Shown here piece after piece: positions 1 to 12,381 of a DNA stretch of 64,000 bases. The stretch's first letter is position 1; each line of letters opens with the position of its first letter. The notes beneath the pieces were generated by a model. That model was not told where the DNA came from. It saw only the letters and a list, made by a program, of their open reading frames with translations, and ran no database searches. The stretch comes from Streptomyces pyxinae (GTDB lineage: Bacteria > Actinomycetota > Actinomycetes > Streptomycetales > Streptomycetaceae): assembly GCF_024756275.1 (NCBI RefSeq), contig NZ_JANUGQ010000001.1:186001-250000 (forward strand), given 5' to 3'. The translations under genes were made by a program, and so were the position numbers.

Positions 1-2
1 TC

Positions 3-407
3 CCGCAGGCGGGCTTCAACTCCGCCGACGCGATCGCCAAGTTCAAGTCCAAGGGCGTCCCGGCCAAGAAGCTGCTGCTCGGCATCGGTTTCTACGGCCG
101 CGGCTGGACCGGGGTCACCCAGTCCGCCCCGGGCGGCACCGCCACCGGCGCGGCCAACGGCACGTACGAGAAGGGCATCGAGGACTACAAGGTCCTCAAG
201 ACCTCCTGCCCGGCCACCGGCACCATCGCCGGCACCGCCTACGCCCACTGCGGCACCAACTGGTGGAGCTACGACACCCCGGCGACCGTCACCTCCAAGA
301 TGGGCTGGGCCAAGAGCCAGGGCCTGGGCGGCGCCTTCTTCTGGGAGTTCAGCGGCGACACCGCCAACGGTGAGCTGGTGAGCGCCATCCACAGCGGCCT
401 CGGGTAA
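3..407 (+). CDS. GH18 chitinase, C-terminal part (5' end outside window)
   Basis: The open frame enters from the left edge and stops with TAA at 405-407. About 134 residues are visible. They match the last third of a family 18 chitinase barrel: LLLGIGFYGRGW is a late beta-strand with its following loop, and GGAFFWEFSGD is the last barrel strand, carrying the conserved Trp that lines the substrate pocket. The catalytic DxxDxDxE strand lies upstream, outside the window. Proteins of this type are secreted and hydrolyse chitin. A stem-loop follows at 471-498. In S. coelicolor, as I recall, a chitinase gene also sits next to the atp locus. The family call is firm; the substrate and N-terminal modules cannot be judged. 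Confidence 0.88.
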   Translation, partial: PQAGFNSADAIAKFKSKGVPAKKLLLGIGFYGRGWTGVTQSAPGGTATGAANGTYEKGIEDYKVLKTSCPATGTIAGTAYAHCGTNWWSYDTPATVTSKMGWAKSQGLGGAFFWEFSGDTANGELVSAIHSGLG

Positions 408-470
408 CTCCCGGACCGCCCCCGATCCCTCCCGCCGCGCGTCCATGGGCGCCCGGCCGGAGGAACGACG

Positions 471-498
471 GAAGCCGCACCCGGCGGGGTGCGGCTTC
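471..498. terminator. Stem-loop terminator between convergent chitinase and DUF2550 genes
   Basis: GAAGCCGCACCC and GGGTGCGGCTTC form a perfect 12-bp stem with a 4-base loop. It lies about 60 bp after the chitinase stop and about 110 bp beyond the DUF2550 stop on the other strand, so it can serve both genes. Confidence 0.75.
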
Positions 499-611
499 TG
501 TCATGTCCGTTCGTCCCTACCCGGTCTACGCGGTACGGGGCCGGTGCGGCCGGCCCGTACGGTACGAACCCGGCCGGCCAGTCGTACGTACGCGATCGGG
601 CCGGTCACCCG

Positions 612-1145
612 TCAGGCGACATTCACTCTCTGTCCGGGCGGCGCGGCTTCCAGCCAGGCGAGGAAGCCGGTGAGGGCGTCCTCGCTCATGGCCAGCTCCA
701 CATGGGTGCCCCGGTGCAGACAGCCGAGGACCACCGAGTCGGAGAGCAGGGCCAGTTCCTCCTCGCCCTCGGGCATCCGGCGGGCCAGCACCTCGATCGC
801 CGAGCGCTCCAGGACGCGGCGGGGGCGGGGGGCGTAGGAGAAGACCCGGAACCAGGCGATCCGGTCGCCGCCGTAGCGGGCCACGCCGTACACCCAGCCC
901 TTGCCGGACGGCGTACCGGCCACGGAAGCGGCGGGACCGGCCGGCGGGGCGGGGACGGCGGGGGCCGGGCCGGTGTCCGCGTCGGGGGCGCCGGCGGGCT
1001 CCTCCCGGGGCGGGGCGTCCCAGCGCAGGCTGCAGTCGAAGGTACCGCCCGAGCGCTGGATCAGCCGGCGCCGCAGCCCGAAGGCGAACAGCCCGACCAC
1101 CACCAGTGCGACGACCACGGCGCTCACGACCAGAGCGAGGAACAT
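612..1145 (-). CDS. DUF2550 membrane-anchored protein
   Basis: The protein has 177 residues. The N-terminus (MFLALVVSAVVVALVVVGLF) is one hydrophobic helix, followed by a basic stop-transfer segment and then the motif GGTFDCSLRW, typical of the actinobacterial DUF2550 family. The rest is a soluble domain with a Pro/Ala-rich linker near residues 55-80. I chose the ATG at 1145 rather than an upstream start because AGGAGG precedes it by nine bases and the family starts here. It sits just downstream of atpC but is separated from it by a strong terminator, so it probably has its own promoter. No function is established for the family as far as I know. Confidence 0.85.
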   Translation of the reverse strand: MFLALVVSAVVVALVVVGLFAFGLRRRLIQRSGGTFDCSLRWDAPPREEPAGAPDADTGPAPAVPAPPAGPAASVAGTPSGKGWVYGVARYGGDRIAWFRVFSYAPRPRRVLERSAIEVLARRMPEGEEELALLSDSVVLGCLHRGTHVELAMSEDALTGFLAWLEAAPPGQRVNVA

Positions 1146-1209
1146 CTCCACCGACCTCCTCGCCTTGTCCCGTAACAACAGTTGTATGGCCCGGCTGGCT
1201 TCCGCATCG

Positions 1210-1258
1210 CCTCAGCCGCGGCTCGGTCCGAAGAGTTCCGGACCGGCCGCGGCTGAGG
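1210..1258 (-). terminator. Terminator of the atp operon
   Basis: The arms CCTCAGCCGCGGC (1210-1222) and GCCGCGGCTGAGG (1246-1258) pair perfectly, with a second inner stem CGGTCCG/CGGACCG. The hairpin starts 24 bp after the atpC stop, the expected place for the intrinsic end of the atp transcript. Confidence 0.85.
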
Positions 1259-1281
1259 GGACGACGTATCGGCGCGGGGCG

Positions 1282-1656
1282 TCAGCGTACCGCCACCGCA
1301 CGCAGCCGGACGTCCGCGCGCCGCTCGGCGGCGGCGTCCGAGTCGGCCTTGGCGCGCTCCAGGGCGCGCTCGGCGCGCTGGGCGTCGATCTCGTCGGCCA
1401 GCTCGGCGATCTCCGCCAGCAGCGACAGCTTGTTGTCCGCGAACGAGATGAAACCGCCGTGCACCGCGGCGATGACGGTGCCGCCCTCGGTCGTACGGAT
1501 GGTCACCGGGCCCGACTCCAGCACACCCAGCAGCGGCTGGTGGCCGGGCATGACGCCGATGTCGCCGGAGGTGGTGCGCGCGATGACCAGGGTGGCCTCG
1601 CCGGACCAGACACTCCGGTCCGCGGCGACCAGCTCGACGTGCAGCTCAGCGGCCAA
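1282..1656 (-). CDS. atpC: ATP synthase F1 epsilon subunit
   Basis: The protein has 124 residues: an N-terminal beta-sandwich (AAELHVELVAADRSVWSG, then GDIGVMPGHQPLLGVLE, the signature loop of epsilon) and a C-terminal helical pair rich in Glu/Arg/Ala. Epsilon is part of the central stalk and can inhibit ATP hydrolysis. The start is a TTG at 1656 preceded by GAGGAGCC. A longer open frame extends upstream but has no family resemblance. It is the last gene of the atp operon, 164 bp after atpD and followed by a terminator. Confidence 0.95.
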   Translation of the reverse strand: MAAELHVELVAADRSVWSGEATLVIARTTSGDIGVMPGHQPLLGVLESGPVTIRTTEGGTVIAAVHGGFISFADNKLSLLAEIAELADEIDAQRAERALERAKADSDAAAERRADVRLRAVAVR

Positions 1657-1820
1657 GGGTGGCTCCTCGGGTCTCCACCCGGCGGATGTGCCGGGTGTTG
1701 GGTCAATTCTAAGGGGCGTGCGGAGGGGGGCGGGACGTGTGCCCGCCCCCGTCCGTGAGTCACCGGCGGAGCCGTCCGCCGGGGGCCTCGCGGGCACCCC
1801 GGCGGAGGTCACCGGGAACG

Positions 1821-4177
<2,357 letters not shown>

Positions 4178-4197
4178 GAGTCAGGTCCCTTCCGTCG

Positions 4198-5796
4198 TCA
4201 CTTCGAGACGTTGGCGGCGGCCGGGGCGTCCTCGGCCAGCAGCTTTCCGTCCGAGGTCTCGAACTGCTTCTTGAAGCCGGCGATGGCGTCCGCGACCGAC
4301 TGGAGGGTGTCGTCGGACATCTTGCCGCCCTCGGCGATCGAGGTCATCAGGGGCTTGTGCTCCCGGTGCAGGTGCTCCAGCAGTTCGGCCTCGAACCGGC
4401 GGATGTCCTGGACCGGGACGTCGTCCATCTTGCCGGTGGTGCCGGCCCAGACGGAGACCACCTGGTTCTCGGTGGCCATCGGCTGGTACTGCTGCTGCTT
4501 CAGCAGCTCGACCATGCGCTTGCCGCGCTCCAGCGACGACTTGGAGGCCGCGTCCAGGTCGGAACCGAAGGCGGCGAACGCCTCCAGCTCGCGATACTGG
4601 GCGAGGTCCACGCGGAGCCGGCCGGAGACCTGCTTCATGGCCTTGTGCTGGGCGGAGCCACCGACACGGGAGACCGAGATACCGACGTTCAGGGCCGGAC
4701 GCTGGCCGGCGTTGAACAGGTCGGACTCCAGGAAGCACTGACCGTCGGTGATGGAGATGACGTTGGTCGGGATGAACGCCGAGACGTCGTTGGCCTTGGT
4801 CTCGACGATCGGCAGACCGGTCATCGAGCCCTTGCCCATCTCGTCGGAGAGCTTGGCGCAGCGCTCCAGCAGACGGGAGTGCAGGTAGAAGACGTCACCC
4901 GGGTACGCCTCGCGGCCCGGCGGGCGGCGCAGCAGCAGGGAGACGGCGCGGTAGGCGTCGGCCTGCTTCGACAGGTCGTCGAAGACGATCAGGACGTGCT
5001 TGCCCTGGTACATCCAGTGCTGGCCGATGGCGGAGCCGGTGTAGGGCGCCAGGTACTTGAAGCCGGCCGGGTCGGACGCCGGGGCGGCGACGATGGTCGT
5101 GTACTCCAGGGCACCGGCCTCCTCCAGCGCGCCGCGCACGGACGCGATGGTGGAGCCCTTCTGGCCGATGGCGACGTAGATGCAGCGGACCTGCTTCTCC
5201 GGGTCGCCCGAGCGCCAGTTGTCGCGCTGGTTGATGATCGTGTCGACGGCCAGGGCGGTCTTGCCGGTCTGGCGGTCGCCGATGATCAGCTGGCGCTGGC
5301 CGCGGCCGATCGGGGTCATGGCGTCGACGGCCTTGTAGCCCGTCTCCATCGGCTCGTGCACCGACTTGCGCTGCATGACCGTGGGCGCCTGAAGTTCGAG
5401 GGCGCGGCGGCCCTCGGTCGCGATCTCGCCGAGGCCGTCGATCGGGTTGCCGAGCGGGTCCACGACCCGGCCCAGGTACCCCTCGCCGACGGCGACGGAC
5501 AGGACCTCGCCGGTGCGGGTGACCGACTGGCCCTCCTCGATGCCGCTGAACTCACCGAGGACAATGGCACCGATCTCGCGCTCTTCGAGGTTGAGCGCGA
5601 GGCCGAGGGTGCCGTCCTCGAACTTCAGCAGCTCGTTCGCCATGGCCGAGGGCAGGCCCTCCACCTTCGCGATGCCGTCGCCGGCCAGGCTGACCGTACC
5701 GACCTCCTCGCGCGAGGCCGCGTCCGGCTTGTACGACTGGACGAAGTTCTCCAGTGCGTCCCGGATCTCCTCCGGCCGGATCGTGAGCTCCGCCAT
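4198..5796 (-). CDS. atpA: ATP synthase F1 alpha subunit
   Basis: The 532-residue non-catalytic nucleotide-binding subunit of F1. Walker A is GDRQTGKT (173-180), and VNGYGV-type features are replaced by the alpha-specific [10 protein letters not shown] and [12 protein letters not shown] segments. The start at 5796 ([13 protein letters not shown]) has GGAGAGCAGGGA upstream. An in-frame upstream ATG at 5886 reads through a G/C-rich hairpin and is unlikely. It is followed by atpG after 20 bp. The 162 bp separating it from atpH hold a palindromic element at 5836-5859. Confidence 0.98.
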   Translation of the reverse strand: MAELTIRPEEIRDALENFVQSYKPDAASREEVGTVSLAGDGIAKVEGLPSAMANELLKFEDGTLGLALNLEEREIGAIVLGEFSGIEEGQSVTRTGEVLSVAVGEGYLGRVVDPLGNPIDGLGEIATEGRRALELQAPTVMQRKSVHEPMETGYKAVDAMTPIGRGQRQLIIGDRQTGKTALAVDTIINQRDNWRSGDPEKQVRCIYVAIGQKGSTIASVRGALEEAGALEYTTIVAAPASDPAGFKYLAPYTGSAIGQHWMYQGKHVLIVFDDLSKQADAYRAVSLLLRRPPGREAYPGDVFYLHSRLLERCAKLSDEMGKGSMTGLPIVETKANDVSAFIPTNVISITDGQCFLESDLFNAGQRPALNVGISVSRVGGSAQHKAMKQVSGRLRVDLAQYRELEAFAAFGSDLDAASKSSLERGKRMVELLKQQQYQPMATENQVVSVWAGTTGKMDDVPVQDIRRFEAELLEHLHREHKPLMTSIAEGGKMSDDTLQSVADAIAGFKKQFETSDGKLLAEDAPAAANVSK

Positions 5797-5835
5797 CTGG
5801 GTTCCCTGCTCTCCTTGTTGGGCCCGAAGTTTCTT

Positions 5836-5859
5836 TGGGGGTCCGGGGGGCGACCCCCA
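5836..5859. repeat. G-run/C-run palindrome between atpH and atpA
   Basis: TGGGGGTC (5836-5843) and GACCCCCA (5852-5859) are inverted around CGGGGGGC. It resembles other G5/C5 palindromes in this window (near 14394, 14512-14538, 15550-15567) and the short repeated hairpins scattered in Streptomyces intergenic DNA. Inside the atp operon it could stabilise or attenuate mRNA; this is inference. Confidence 0.5.
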
Positions 5860-5958
5860 GGAATCTTCCGCGTGTGCACGGCCCAACCGGGCCGCTGGTG
5901 TTGCTGGTTGTACGGGGCTGGTGCGGGTGCCGCCGGGGCGGCCGGTGACGCCTGGGCG

Positions 5959-6774
5959 TCAGCCGGCCAGCCGGCGGGCCGCCTCGCCGAGACGGTCCGC
6001 GACGGTCCCGTCGATCACCTCGTCGCCGACCCGCACCGAGATCCCGCCGAGGACCGCGGGGTCCACGTCCAGGTTGAGGTGCATCTGGCGGCCGTAGAGC
6101 TTCGCCAGTACGGCGCCGAGGCGCTGCTTCTGCTGGTCGGTGAGCGGCACCGCGGAGGTCACCACCGCGACCATCCGGTCCCGGCGTCCGGCCGCCAGCC
6201 TGGACAGGGACTCCAGTCCCGCCTCCAGGCTACGTCCCCGCGGGTGGGTGACAAGCCGGGTGACCAGGCGCACGGTGGCCGGGTGGGCCCGGCCGCCGAG
6301 CAGACCGCGCAGCAGCTCGCCCTTGGCGGCGGCGGTGGCGGACTTGTCGGTCAGCGCGGCGCGCAGCTCGGTGCTGGAGGCGACGATCCGGCCGAACCGG
6401 AACAGCTCGTCCTCCACGTCGTCCAGGCCGCCGGTCCGCTGGGCCGCCGTGAGGTCGGCGGTGTCGGCCAGTTCCTCGGTGGCGTCCGCCAGGTCGCGCG
6501 AGCGCGACCAGCGGGAGCGGGCCATCCCGGAGACCAGGTCGACGGTCGCGCCGCCCACCTGACCGCTCAGGAGCCGCCCGGCCAGCTCGGCCTTGGCCTC
6601 GCCGGCCTGCGCCGGGTCGGTGAGGACCCGGCGCAGCGACACCTCGCGGTCGAGCAGCGCGGTGACGGCGGCCAGCTCCCCGGCGAGCTTCTCGGCGTCG
6701 ACCGAGGTGCTGTCGGTCAGCGCGTCGAGGCGCTCGCGCGCGGCAGCCAGTGCCTCGCGGCTCGCTCCGTTCAT
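5959..6774 (-). CDS. atpH: ATP synthase F1 delta subunit
   Basis: The 271-residue peripheral-stalk subunit joining F1 to the b dimer. The C-terminal half contains the family-typical MVAVVTSAVPLTDQQKQRL and LDVDPAVLGGISVRVGDEVIDG blocks. At 271 residues it is much longer than the about 177 residues of E. coli, but Streptomyces delta subunits are known to have the extended N-terminal region. The ATG overlaps the atpF stop by 4 bp (ATGA). Confidence 0.96.
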   Translation of the reverse strand: MNGASREALAAARERLDALTDSTSVDAEKLAGELAAVTALLDREVSLRRVLTDPAQAGEAKAELAGRLLSGQVGGATVDLVSGMARSRWSRSRDLADATEELADTADLTAAQRTGGLDDVEDELFRFGRIVASSTELRAALTDKSATAAAKGELLRGLLGGRAHPATVRLVTRLVTHPRGRSLEAGLESLSRLAAGRRDRMVAVVTSAVPLTDQQKQRLGAVLAKLYGRQMHLNLDVDPAVLGGISVRVGDEVIDGTVADRLGEAARRLAG

Positions 6775-7325
6775 CGGGCGGCTCCGGTGGGCACGGCCCG
6801 CTCCTCGAGCTCGTCGAGGAAGCGGTCGATGACGCGGCTCTGGCGGGCGTGGTCCTCCAGGGACTCGCCGACCAGCTTGCCGGCCAGGTCGGTGGCGAGC
6901 TTGCCGACGTCCTGGCGGAGCGCGGTGGCCGCGGACTTGCGGTCGGCCTCGATCTGGGCGTGGCCGGCCGCGATGATGTCCTCGCGCTGGCGCTGCCCCT
7001 CCGCCCTCATCTCCTGGATGATCGCGGTGCCCTGCTCCGTCGCCTCCTGGCGGAGACGCGCGGCCTCGTGGCGGGCCTCGGCCAGCTGAGCCTTGTACTG
7101 CTCAAGGACACTCTGGGCCTCGATCTGGGCCGACTCGGCCTTCTCGATGCCACCCTCGATGGCCTCACGGCGCTCGTCCAGAACCTTGTTGATGTTCGGG
7201 AGGAGCTTCTTGGCGAGGAAGCCGAAGACGATGACGAAGGCGATCAGGCCGATGACGAGCTCGTCGAGATGCGGGATGAGCGGGGGCTGCTCCTCCGCTG
7301 CTGCCGCAAGAAGCAGAGCGTTCAC
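6771..7325 (-). CDS. atpF: ATP synthase Fo b subunit
   Basis: The 184-residue peripheral-stalk subunit. After a short N-terminus it has one membrane helix (residues about 25-45, ELVIGLIAFVIVFGFLAKKL), then a long charged Ala/Glu/Arg coiled coil. The start is GTG at 7325, preceded by GGAAGG. It overlaps atpH by 4 bp and follows atpE after 40 bp. Confidence 0.96.
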   Translation of the reverse strand: MNALLLAAAAEEQPPLIPHLDELVIGLIAFVIVFGFLAKKLLPNINKVLDERREAIEGGIEKAESAQIEAQSVLEQYKAQLAEARHEAARLRQEATEQGTAIIQEMRAEGQRQREDIIAAGHAQIEADRKSAATALRQDVGKLATDLAGKLVGESLEDHARQSRVIDRFLDELEERAVPTGAAR

Positions 7326-7365
7326 ATCAGTGCCTTCCGTGGTGGTAAATGGCTGTCAGTGCGGC

Positions 7366-8494
<1,129 letters not shown>

Positions 8495-8719
8495 CGCGGG
8501 CTCCTTCAGCGTGGCGCATGGGTACGGCAACCTCGTTGTGTCGTCGCGGCGCGCGGCCGCTGTTCGGCACTGGACTGGTCTTACGGATGGAGGGGCGGCG
8601 GTTCGGCGTCGAGCCTCGCGCTGGGACAGGCGTCAGCTCGGATGCCCGCGCCCGCAGTGCCGCAGTTGGCACCGGACGATAGCAGCATCTCGAACGCGCC
8701 TTTATACCGGCCCTACCTC

Positions 8720-9157
8720 TCACGTGGACGCCCCGGTCCTGGCGGGCCTGTCACCCTTGCCCGGCTCGGGTTCCACGTAGAGGATCTTGGCCTTCAGGTA
8801 CGCCCGGGCCTGTGCGGCGACCCAGACCACGGTCACCGCGAGGAGCGAGAAGGCGAAGGCCTTGAAGTCGAACAGCGTCGTGCCCTTGAGCAAGGCCAGG
8901 ACGATGAACAGCAGCAGCAGCTGAGCCGTATAGAGCATCAGCCCCATCATCTGGAACAGATGCGGGAACTGCTTGGCCGTCCGCTGGAGGACGATCAGTC
9001 CGACCCCCATGAAGACCAGCACGAGCAGCGTACCGGCGCCGGCTCCGATCGCTCCGTCGCCCCCCGCGACCGCGCCGCTCACGGCGGCGGCGACGACGCC
9101 GGCGGCGAGTGCGGGCACGGCGGTGTGCAGGAGGAGGCGGGCGTCGTTGGACGGCAT
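8720..9157 (-). CDS. atpI: ATP synthase subunit I-like membrane protein
   Basis: The 145-residue protein has four predicted hydrophobic helices (LLLHTAVPALAAGVVAAAVSG, GAGTLLVLVFMGVGLIVL, LMLYTAQLLLLFIVLALL, AFAFSLLAVTVVWVAAQ; each quoted as it appears), then an acidic/basic tail. Position as first gene of the atp operon, 225 bp before atpB, and topology fit the AtpI/UncI assembly factor. Sequence identity in this family is low, so the call rests largely on context. Confidence 0.85.
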   Translation of the reverse strand: MPSNDARLLLHTAVPALAAGVVAAAVSGAVAGGDGAIGAGAGTLLVLVFMGVGLIVLQRTAKQFPHLFQMMGLMLYTAQLLLLFIVLALLKGTTLFDFKAFAFSLLAVTVVWVAAQARAYLKAKILYVEPEPGKGDRPARTGAST

Positions 9158-9450
9158 GGCGGCAGCTCCGCTTACTGGTGGGGGCAGGGTGTCGTCATGG
9201 ACGAGCGTAGTCCCGGTCCGAGGCAGGTCTCGGCGGCCGTGAACCGTTGCACTACGGTCCTTCGGCTCTGGCGCCGGGTCTCGTGAACCGTATCACAAAC
9301 TATTTGATGAGGTCTTTACCCGTAAGTGTGCCAACTGTCACACATGAGAGTGACCCTGCGCGTCTGTGCGGGGCGCGCCCGTGAATTGTCTGGTAATGGA
9401 CCGCGCTGCCGGTTTCGGCGAGGGCGGACGGGCCGTACGGCGGGCGGGCG
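9158..9450 (-). promoter_or_regulatory. Probable promoter region of the atp operon
   Basis: This 293-bp gap between the wecA-like gene and atpI contains the only markedly A/T-rich patch nearby (about 9285-9345, with ACAAACTATTTGATGAGG). I could not place a convincing -35/-10 pair. No gene is visible in it. Confidence 0.4.
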
Positions 9451-10905
9451 TCAACCGCGCGTTCCGGCCTTCCTTCGCACGGGGTGGGTACTCCGGGCGC
9501 CCAGCGCCGTCGCCCCGTTGACCCCGGCGGGGAGCCGGACCTCCTCGCCGCCGTCCGGCCCGGGGGCGGTGGCGGCCGCCGGTCCGGCCGGGCTCGCGGG
9601 TGCGGCACCGGCCGCCGGGACCGGTCCGGCCGTCTCCGCCGGCTCCCCGGCGCCGGCCGCCGGGACGGCATCGCCGCCGGGGGTCCCGTCTTCGGGGGCC
9701 TCGTCGGCGGTGGCCGCCGCGTCGGGGCGGACCTTGCGGCGCCGGTAGCGGGGCGGCACGAACGCCTCCGCCCAGCGCGGGGCGCGCGGGGTGAAGCGCG
9801 GCAGCAGCAGGAGCACCAGGCCGATGGCGCTCAGCGCGACGATGCCCAGCACGATCCACATGGGCGCGGCCGAGTGCACGGAATAGGCCAGGGTGCCGAA
9901 GGCGATCAGCGCCGACCAGAAGTACAGGATCAGCACCGAGCGGCTGTGCGAGTGGCCGATCTCCAGCAGCCGGTGGTGGAGGTGGCCCCGGTCGGCGGCG
10001 AACGGCGACTGGCCGTTCCAGGTGCGGCGCACGATCGCCAGCAGCAGGTCGGCCATGGGGATGGCGATGATGGTCAGCGGCAGCAGCAGCGGGATGAAGA
10101 CCGGCAGCGCGGAGTGGGTGGCCTCCCGGGCGGAGCCCTCGAAGATCTGGAGCACGTCCATGTCCACCTGGCCGGTGAGCGAGATGGCGGAGGCGGCCAG
10201 CACCAGGCCGATCAGCATCGAGCCCGAGTCGCCCATGAAAATCCGCGCCGGGTGCATGTTGTGCGGCAGGAAGCCCAGGCACATGCCCATGAGGATGACC
10301 GCGAAGAGCGTCGCGGGGGCGGCGGCCTCGACCGTGTAGCCGTACCAGACCCGGTAGGCGTACAGGAAGAACGCGGTGGCGGCGATGCAGACCATGCCGG
10401 CGGCCAGCCCGTCGAGCCCGTCCACGAAGTTCACCGCGTTGATGGTGATCACCACCAGGGCGACCGTCAGCAGGGTGCCCTGCCACTGGGTGAGCGCCAC
10501 GATGCCGATGCCCGGGATCGGCAGCCAGAGGATGGTCAGACCCTGGACGACCATCACACCGGCGGCGATCATCTGGCCGCCGAGCTTGATCAGGGCGTCG
10601 ATCTCGAACTTGTCGTCCAGCACGCCGATCAGCCAGATCAGCGCGGCGCCCGAGAGCAGCGCGCGCGGCTCGTTGGACTGGGCGTAGACGCTGTTGAGGT
10701 TGTCCAGGTGGTCCGCGACCAGCAGCCCCGCGCAGAGCCCGAAGAACATCGCGATGCCGCCGAGCCGGGGCGTCGGCTCCCGGTGCACGTCCCGGGCGCG
10801 GATCTCCGGCATCGCGCCGGCCGCGATGGCGAACTTCCGCACCGGACCGGTGAGCAGATAGGTCACCGCGGCCGTGACACAGAGCGTCAGCAGGTAATCA
10901 CGCAC
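9451..10905 (-). CDS. Undecaprenyl-phosphate sugar-1-phosphate transferase (MraY/WecA family)
   Basis: The protein has about 484 residues and some 10-11 membrane helices. It attaches a HexNAc-1-phosphate (usually GlcNAc-1-P) to undecaprenyl phosphate, the first step of teichoic acid or other wall glycans. Visible hallmarks are PTPRLGGIAM, the Mg-binding LIGVLDDKFE, NAVNFVDGLDGLAAG, GDSGSM, and the C-terminal HLHHRLLEIGHSH of the WecA/TagO branch. The last 110 residues are a Pro/Ala-rich cytoplasmic tail of low complexity. The GTG at 10905 (VRDYLLTL) matches the family start; the frame can extend to 10944. In Streptomyces this gene (rfe) lies directly before the atp operon. Confidence 0.9.
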   Translation of the reverse strand: MRDYLLTLCVTAAVTYLLTGPVRKFAIAAGAMPEIRARDVHREPTPRLGGIAMFFGLCAGLLVADHLDNLNSVYAQSNEPRALLSGAALIWLIGVLDDKFEIDALIKLGGQMIAAGVMVVQGLTILWLPIPGIGIVALTQWQGTLLTVALVVITINAVNFVDGLDGLAAGMVCIAATAFFLYAYRVWYGYTVEAAAPATLFAVILMGMCLGFLPHNMHPARIFMGDSGSMLIGLVLAASAISLTGQVDMDVLQIFEGSAREATHSALPVFIPLLLPLTIIAIPMADLLLAIVRRTWNGQSPFAADRGHLHHRLLEIGHSHSRSVLILYFWSALIAFGTLAYSVHSAAPMWIVLGIVALSAIGLVLLLLPRFTPRAPRWAEAFVPPRYRRRKVRPDAAATADEAPEDGTPGGDAVPAAGAGEPAETAGPVPAAGAAPASPAGPAAATAPGPDGGEEVRLPAGVNGATALGARSTHPVRRKAGTRG

Positions 10906-11076
10906 GGGCTGCCCCACAGGAATCGCTGGCCATCTCAGCCCCACACCCTAGCCGTGCCGCCCACGTGGTGGAGGACACCAGGGTCGCCCCGGCCGGTTCC
11001 ACGGTCCCCGGCCCGGTCGGTTCCACGGCGCTCACCCCGGTCGGTCGCGCGGGCCGCGCCCGCTCGGTTCCGGCCC

Positions 11077-12381
11077 CTACGGGCCCTGGTCCACCCCCTG
11101 ATACGGCGGGAACCGGGCGGTGAGTTCACGTACGGCCGCACGGGTCCGGGTGCTCACCGTCTCGTCCGCGGCCGGGTCCAGCGCCCGGGTGAGCAGCCCG
11201 GCGATCCGCTCCATCTCCGGCTCCCCCATCCCCTGGGTGGTCACCGCGGCGGTGCCCAGCCGCAGCCCGCGCCCGGGGCCGGCCGGCAGGGCGCAGGTGT
11301 CCAGCACGATCCCGGCGGCGGCCAGCCGGATCCTGGCCTCCCGCCCGTCCGGGCCGAGCGGGGCGGGGTCGGCGGTGACGAGGTGGGTGTCGGTGCCGCC
11401 GGTGACGACGGCGAGACCCCGGTCCGCGAGCGCCGCCGCCAGAGTGCGGGCGTTGGCCACCACCCGCCGGGCGTACCCGGCGTACGCCCGGGTCGCCGCC
11501 TCCCCGAACGCCACCGCCTTGGCGGCGATGGTGTGCATCTGGGCACCGCCCTGGGTGAACGGGAAGACCGCCCGGTCGACCCGGGCCGCCAGCTCCGTGC
11601 CGCAGAGCAGCATCCCGCCGCGCGGCCCGCGCAGCACCTTGTGGGTGGTGGCGCACACCACGTCCGCGTACGGCACCGGGCTGGGCGCCACTCCCCCGGC
11701 GACCAGGCCGATGGGATGGGCGGCGTCCGCGACGAGGAAGGCCCCGGTCTCGTCCGCGATGGCCCGGAAGGCCGGGTAGTCGAGATGGCGGGGGTACGAG
11801 ATCGAGCCACAGACGATCGCCTTGGGACGGTGCGCCCGGGCCAGCGCCCGGACCCGGTCGCAGTCGATCAGACCGGTCGCGGGATCGGGGCCGTACGGGA
11901 CGAAGTGGAACCAGCGCCCGGAGAAGTTGGCGGGTGAGCCATGGGTGAGGTGGCCGCCCCGGGTGAGGGCCAGCGCCAGCACGGTGTCCCCGGGCCGGAG
12001 CAGCGCGGCGTACGCGGCCAGGACGGCGGCCGAGCCGGAGTGCGGCTGGACATTGGCGTGCGCGGCGCCGAAGAGCGCGGTGGCCCGGTCGGTGGCGATC
12101 CGTTCGGCGGTGTCCGCCAGGGCGCAGCCGCCGTGGTGGCGGGCGCCGGGATAGCCCTCGGCGTACTTGTTGGCGAGGGCCGAGCCGAGCGCGGCGAGTA
12201 CGGCGGGCGAGACGAAGTTCTCGGCGGCGCTCAGCTGGAGCCCCTCCGCCTGCCGCCGCGCCTCCCCGGCGAGCACCTCGGCGAGCTCCGGGTCCTGGCG
12301 GCGCAGCGCCCCGGCGTCGGCCGGGTGGCCGGCCGGGTGCGCGGTCACCCGCGCGTCGGCGGCGGCTGCGGTGAGCGGCAT
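11077..12381 (-). CDS. glyA: Serine hydroxymethyltransferase-like PLP enzyme (divergent GlyA)
   Basis: The 434-residue fold type I PLP enzyme. TTHKVLRGPRGGM contains the Schiff-base lysine (Lys248), VADAAHPIGLVAGG the PLP-ring Asp, and NKYAEGYPG the substrate-site Tyr region. SHMT converts serine and THF to glycine and methylene-THF. It is divergent: the usual ASEN block reads SAAENF (Ser to Ala), and the usual RYYGGCE reads RHHGGCA (both Tyr are His). Genes at this place in Streptomyces are annotated glyA, so the divergence may be a feature of this second paralogue. True SHMT activity is therefore not certain. Confidence 0.8.
   Translation of the reverse strand: MPLTAAAADARVTAHPAGHPADAGALRRQDPELAEVLAGEARRQAEGLQLSAAENFVSPAVLAALGSALANKYAEGYPGARHHGGCALADTAERIATDRATALFGAAHANVQPHSGSAAVLAAYAALLRPGDTVLALALTRGGHLTHGSPANFSGRWFHFVPYGPDPATGLIDCDRVRALARAHRPKAIVCGSISYPRHLDYPAFRAIADETGAFLVADAAHPIGLVAGGVAPSPVPYADVVCATTHKVLRGPRGGMLLCGTELAARVDRAVFPFTQGGAQMHTIAAKAVAFGEAATRAYAGYARRVVANARTLAAALADRGLAVVTGGTDTHLVTADPAPLGPDGREARIRLAAAGIVLDTCALPAGPGRGLRLGTAAVTTQGMGEPEMERIAGLLTRALDPAADETVSTRTRAAVRELTARFPPYQGVDQGP

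Noticed and set aside
4357..7089. A 910-codon plus-strand open frame across atpA, atpH and atpF
   Set aside because: It is exactly antisense to conserved atp genes. Its product is Val/Gly/Asp/Arg-rich low complexity, and no domain or ribosome site is seen; this is the usual shadow frame of GC-rich DNA.
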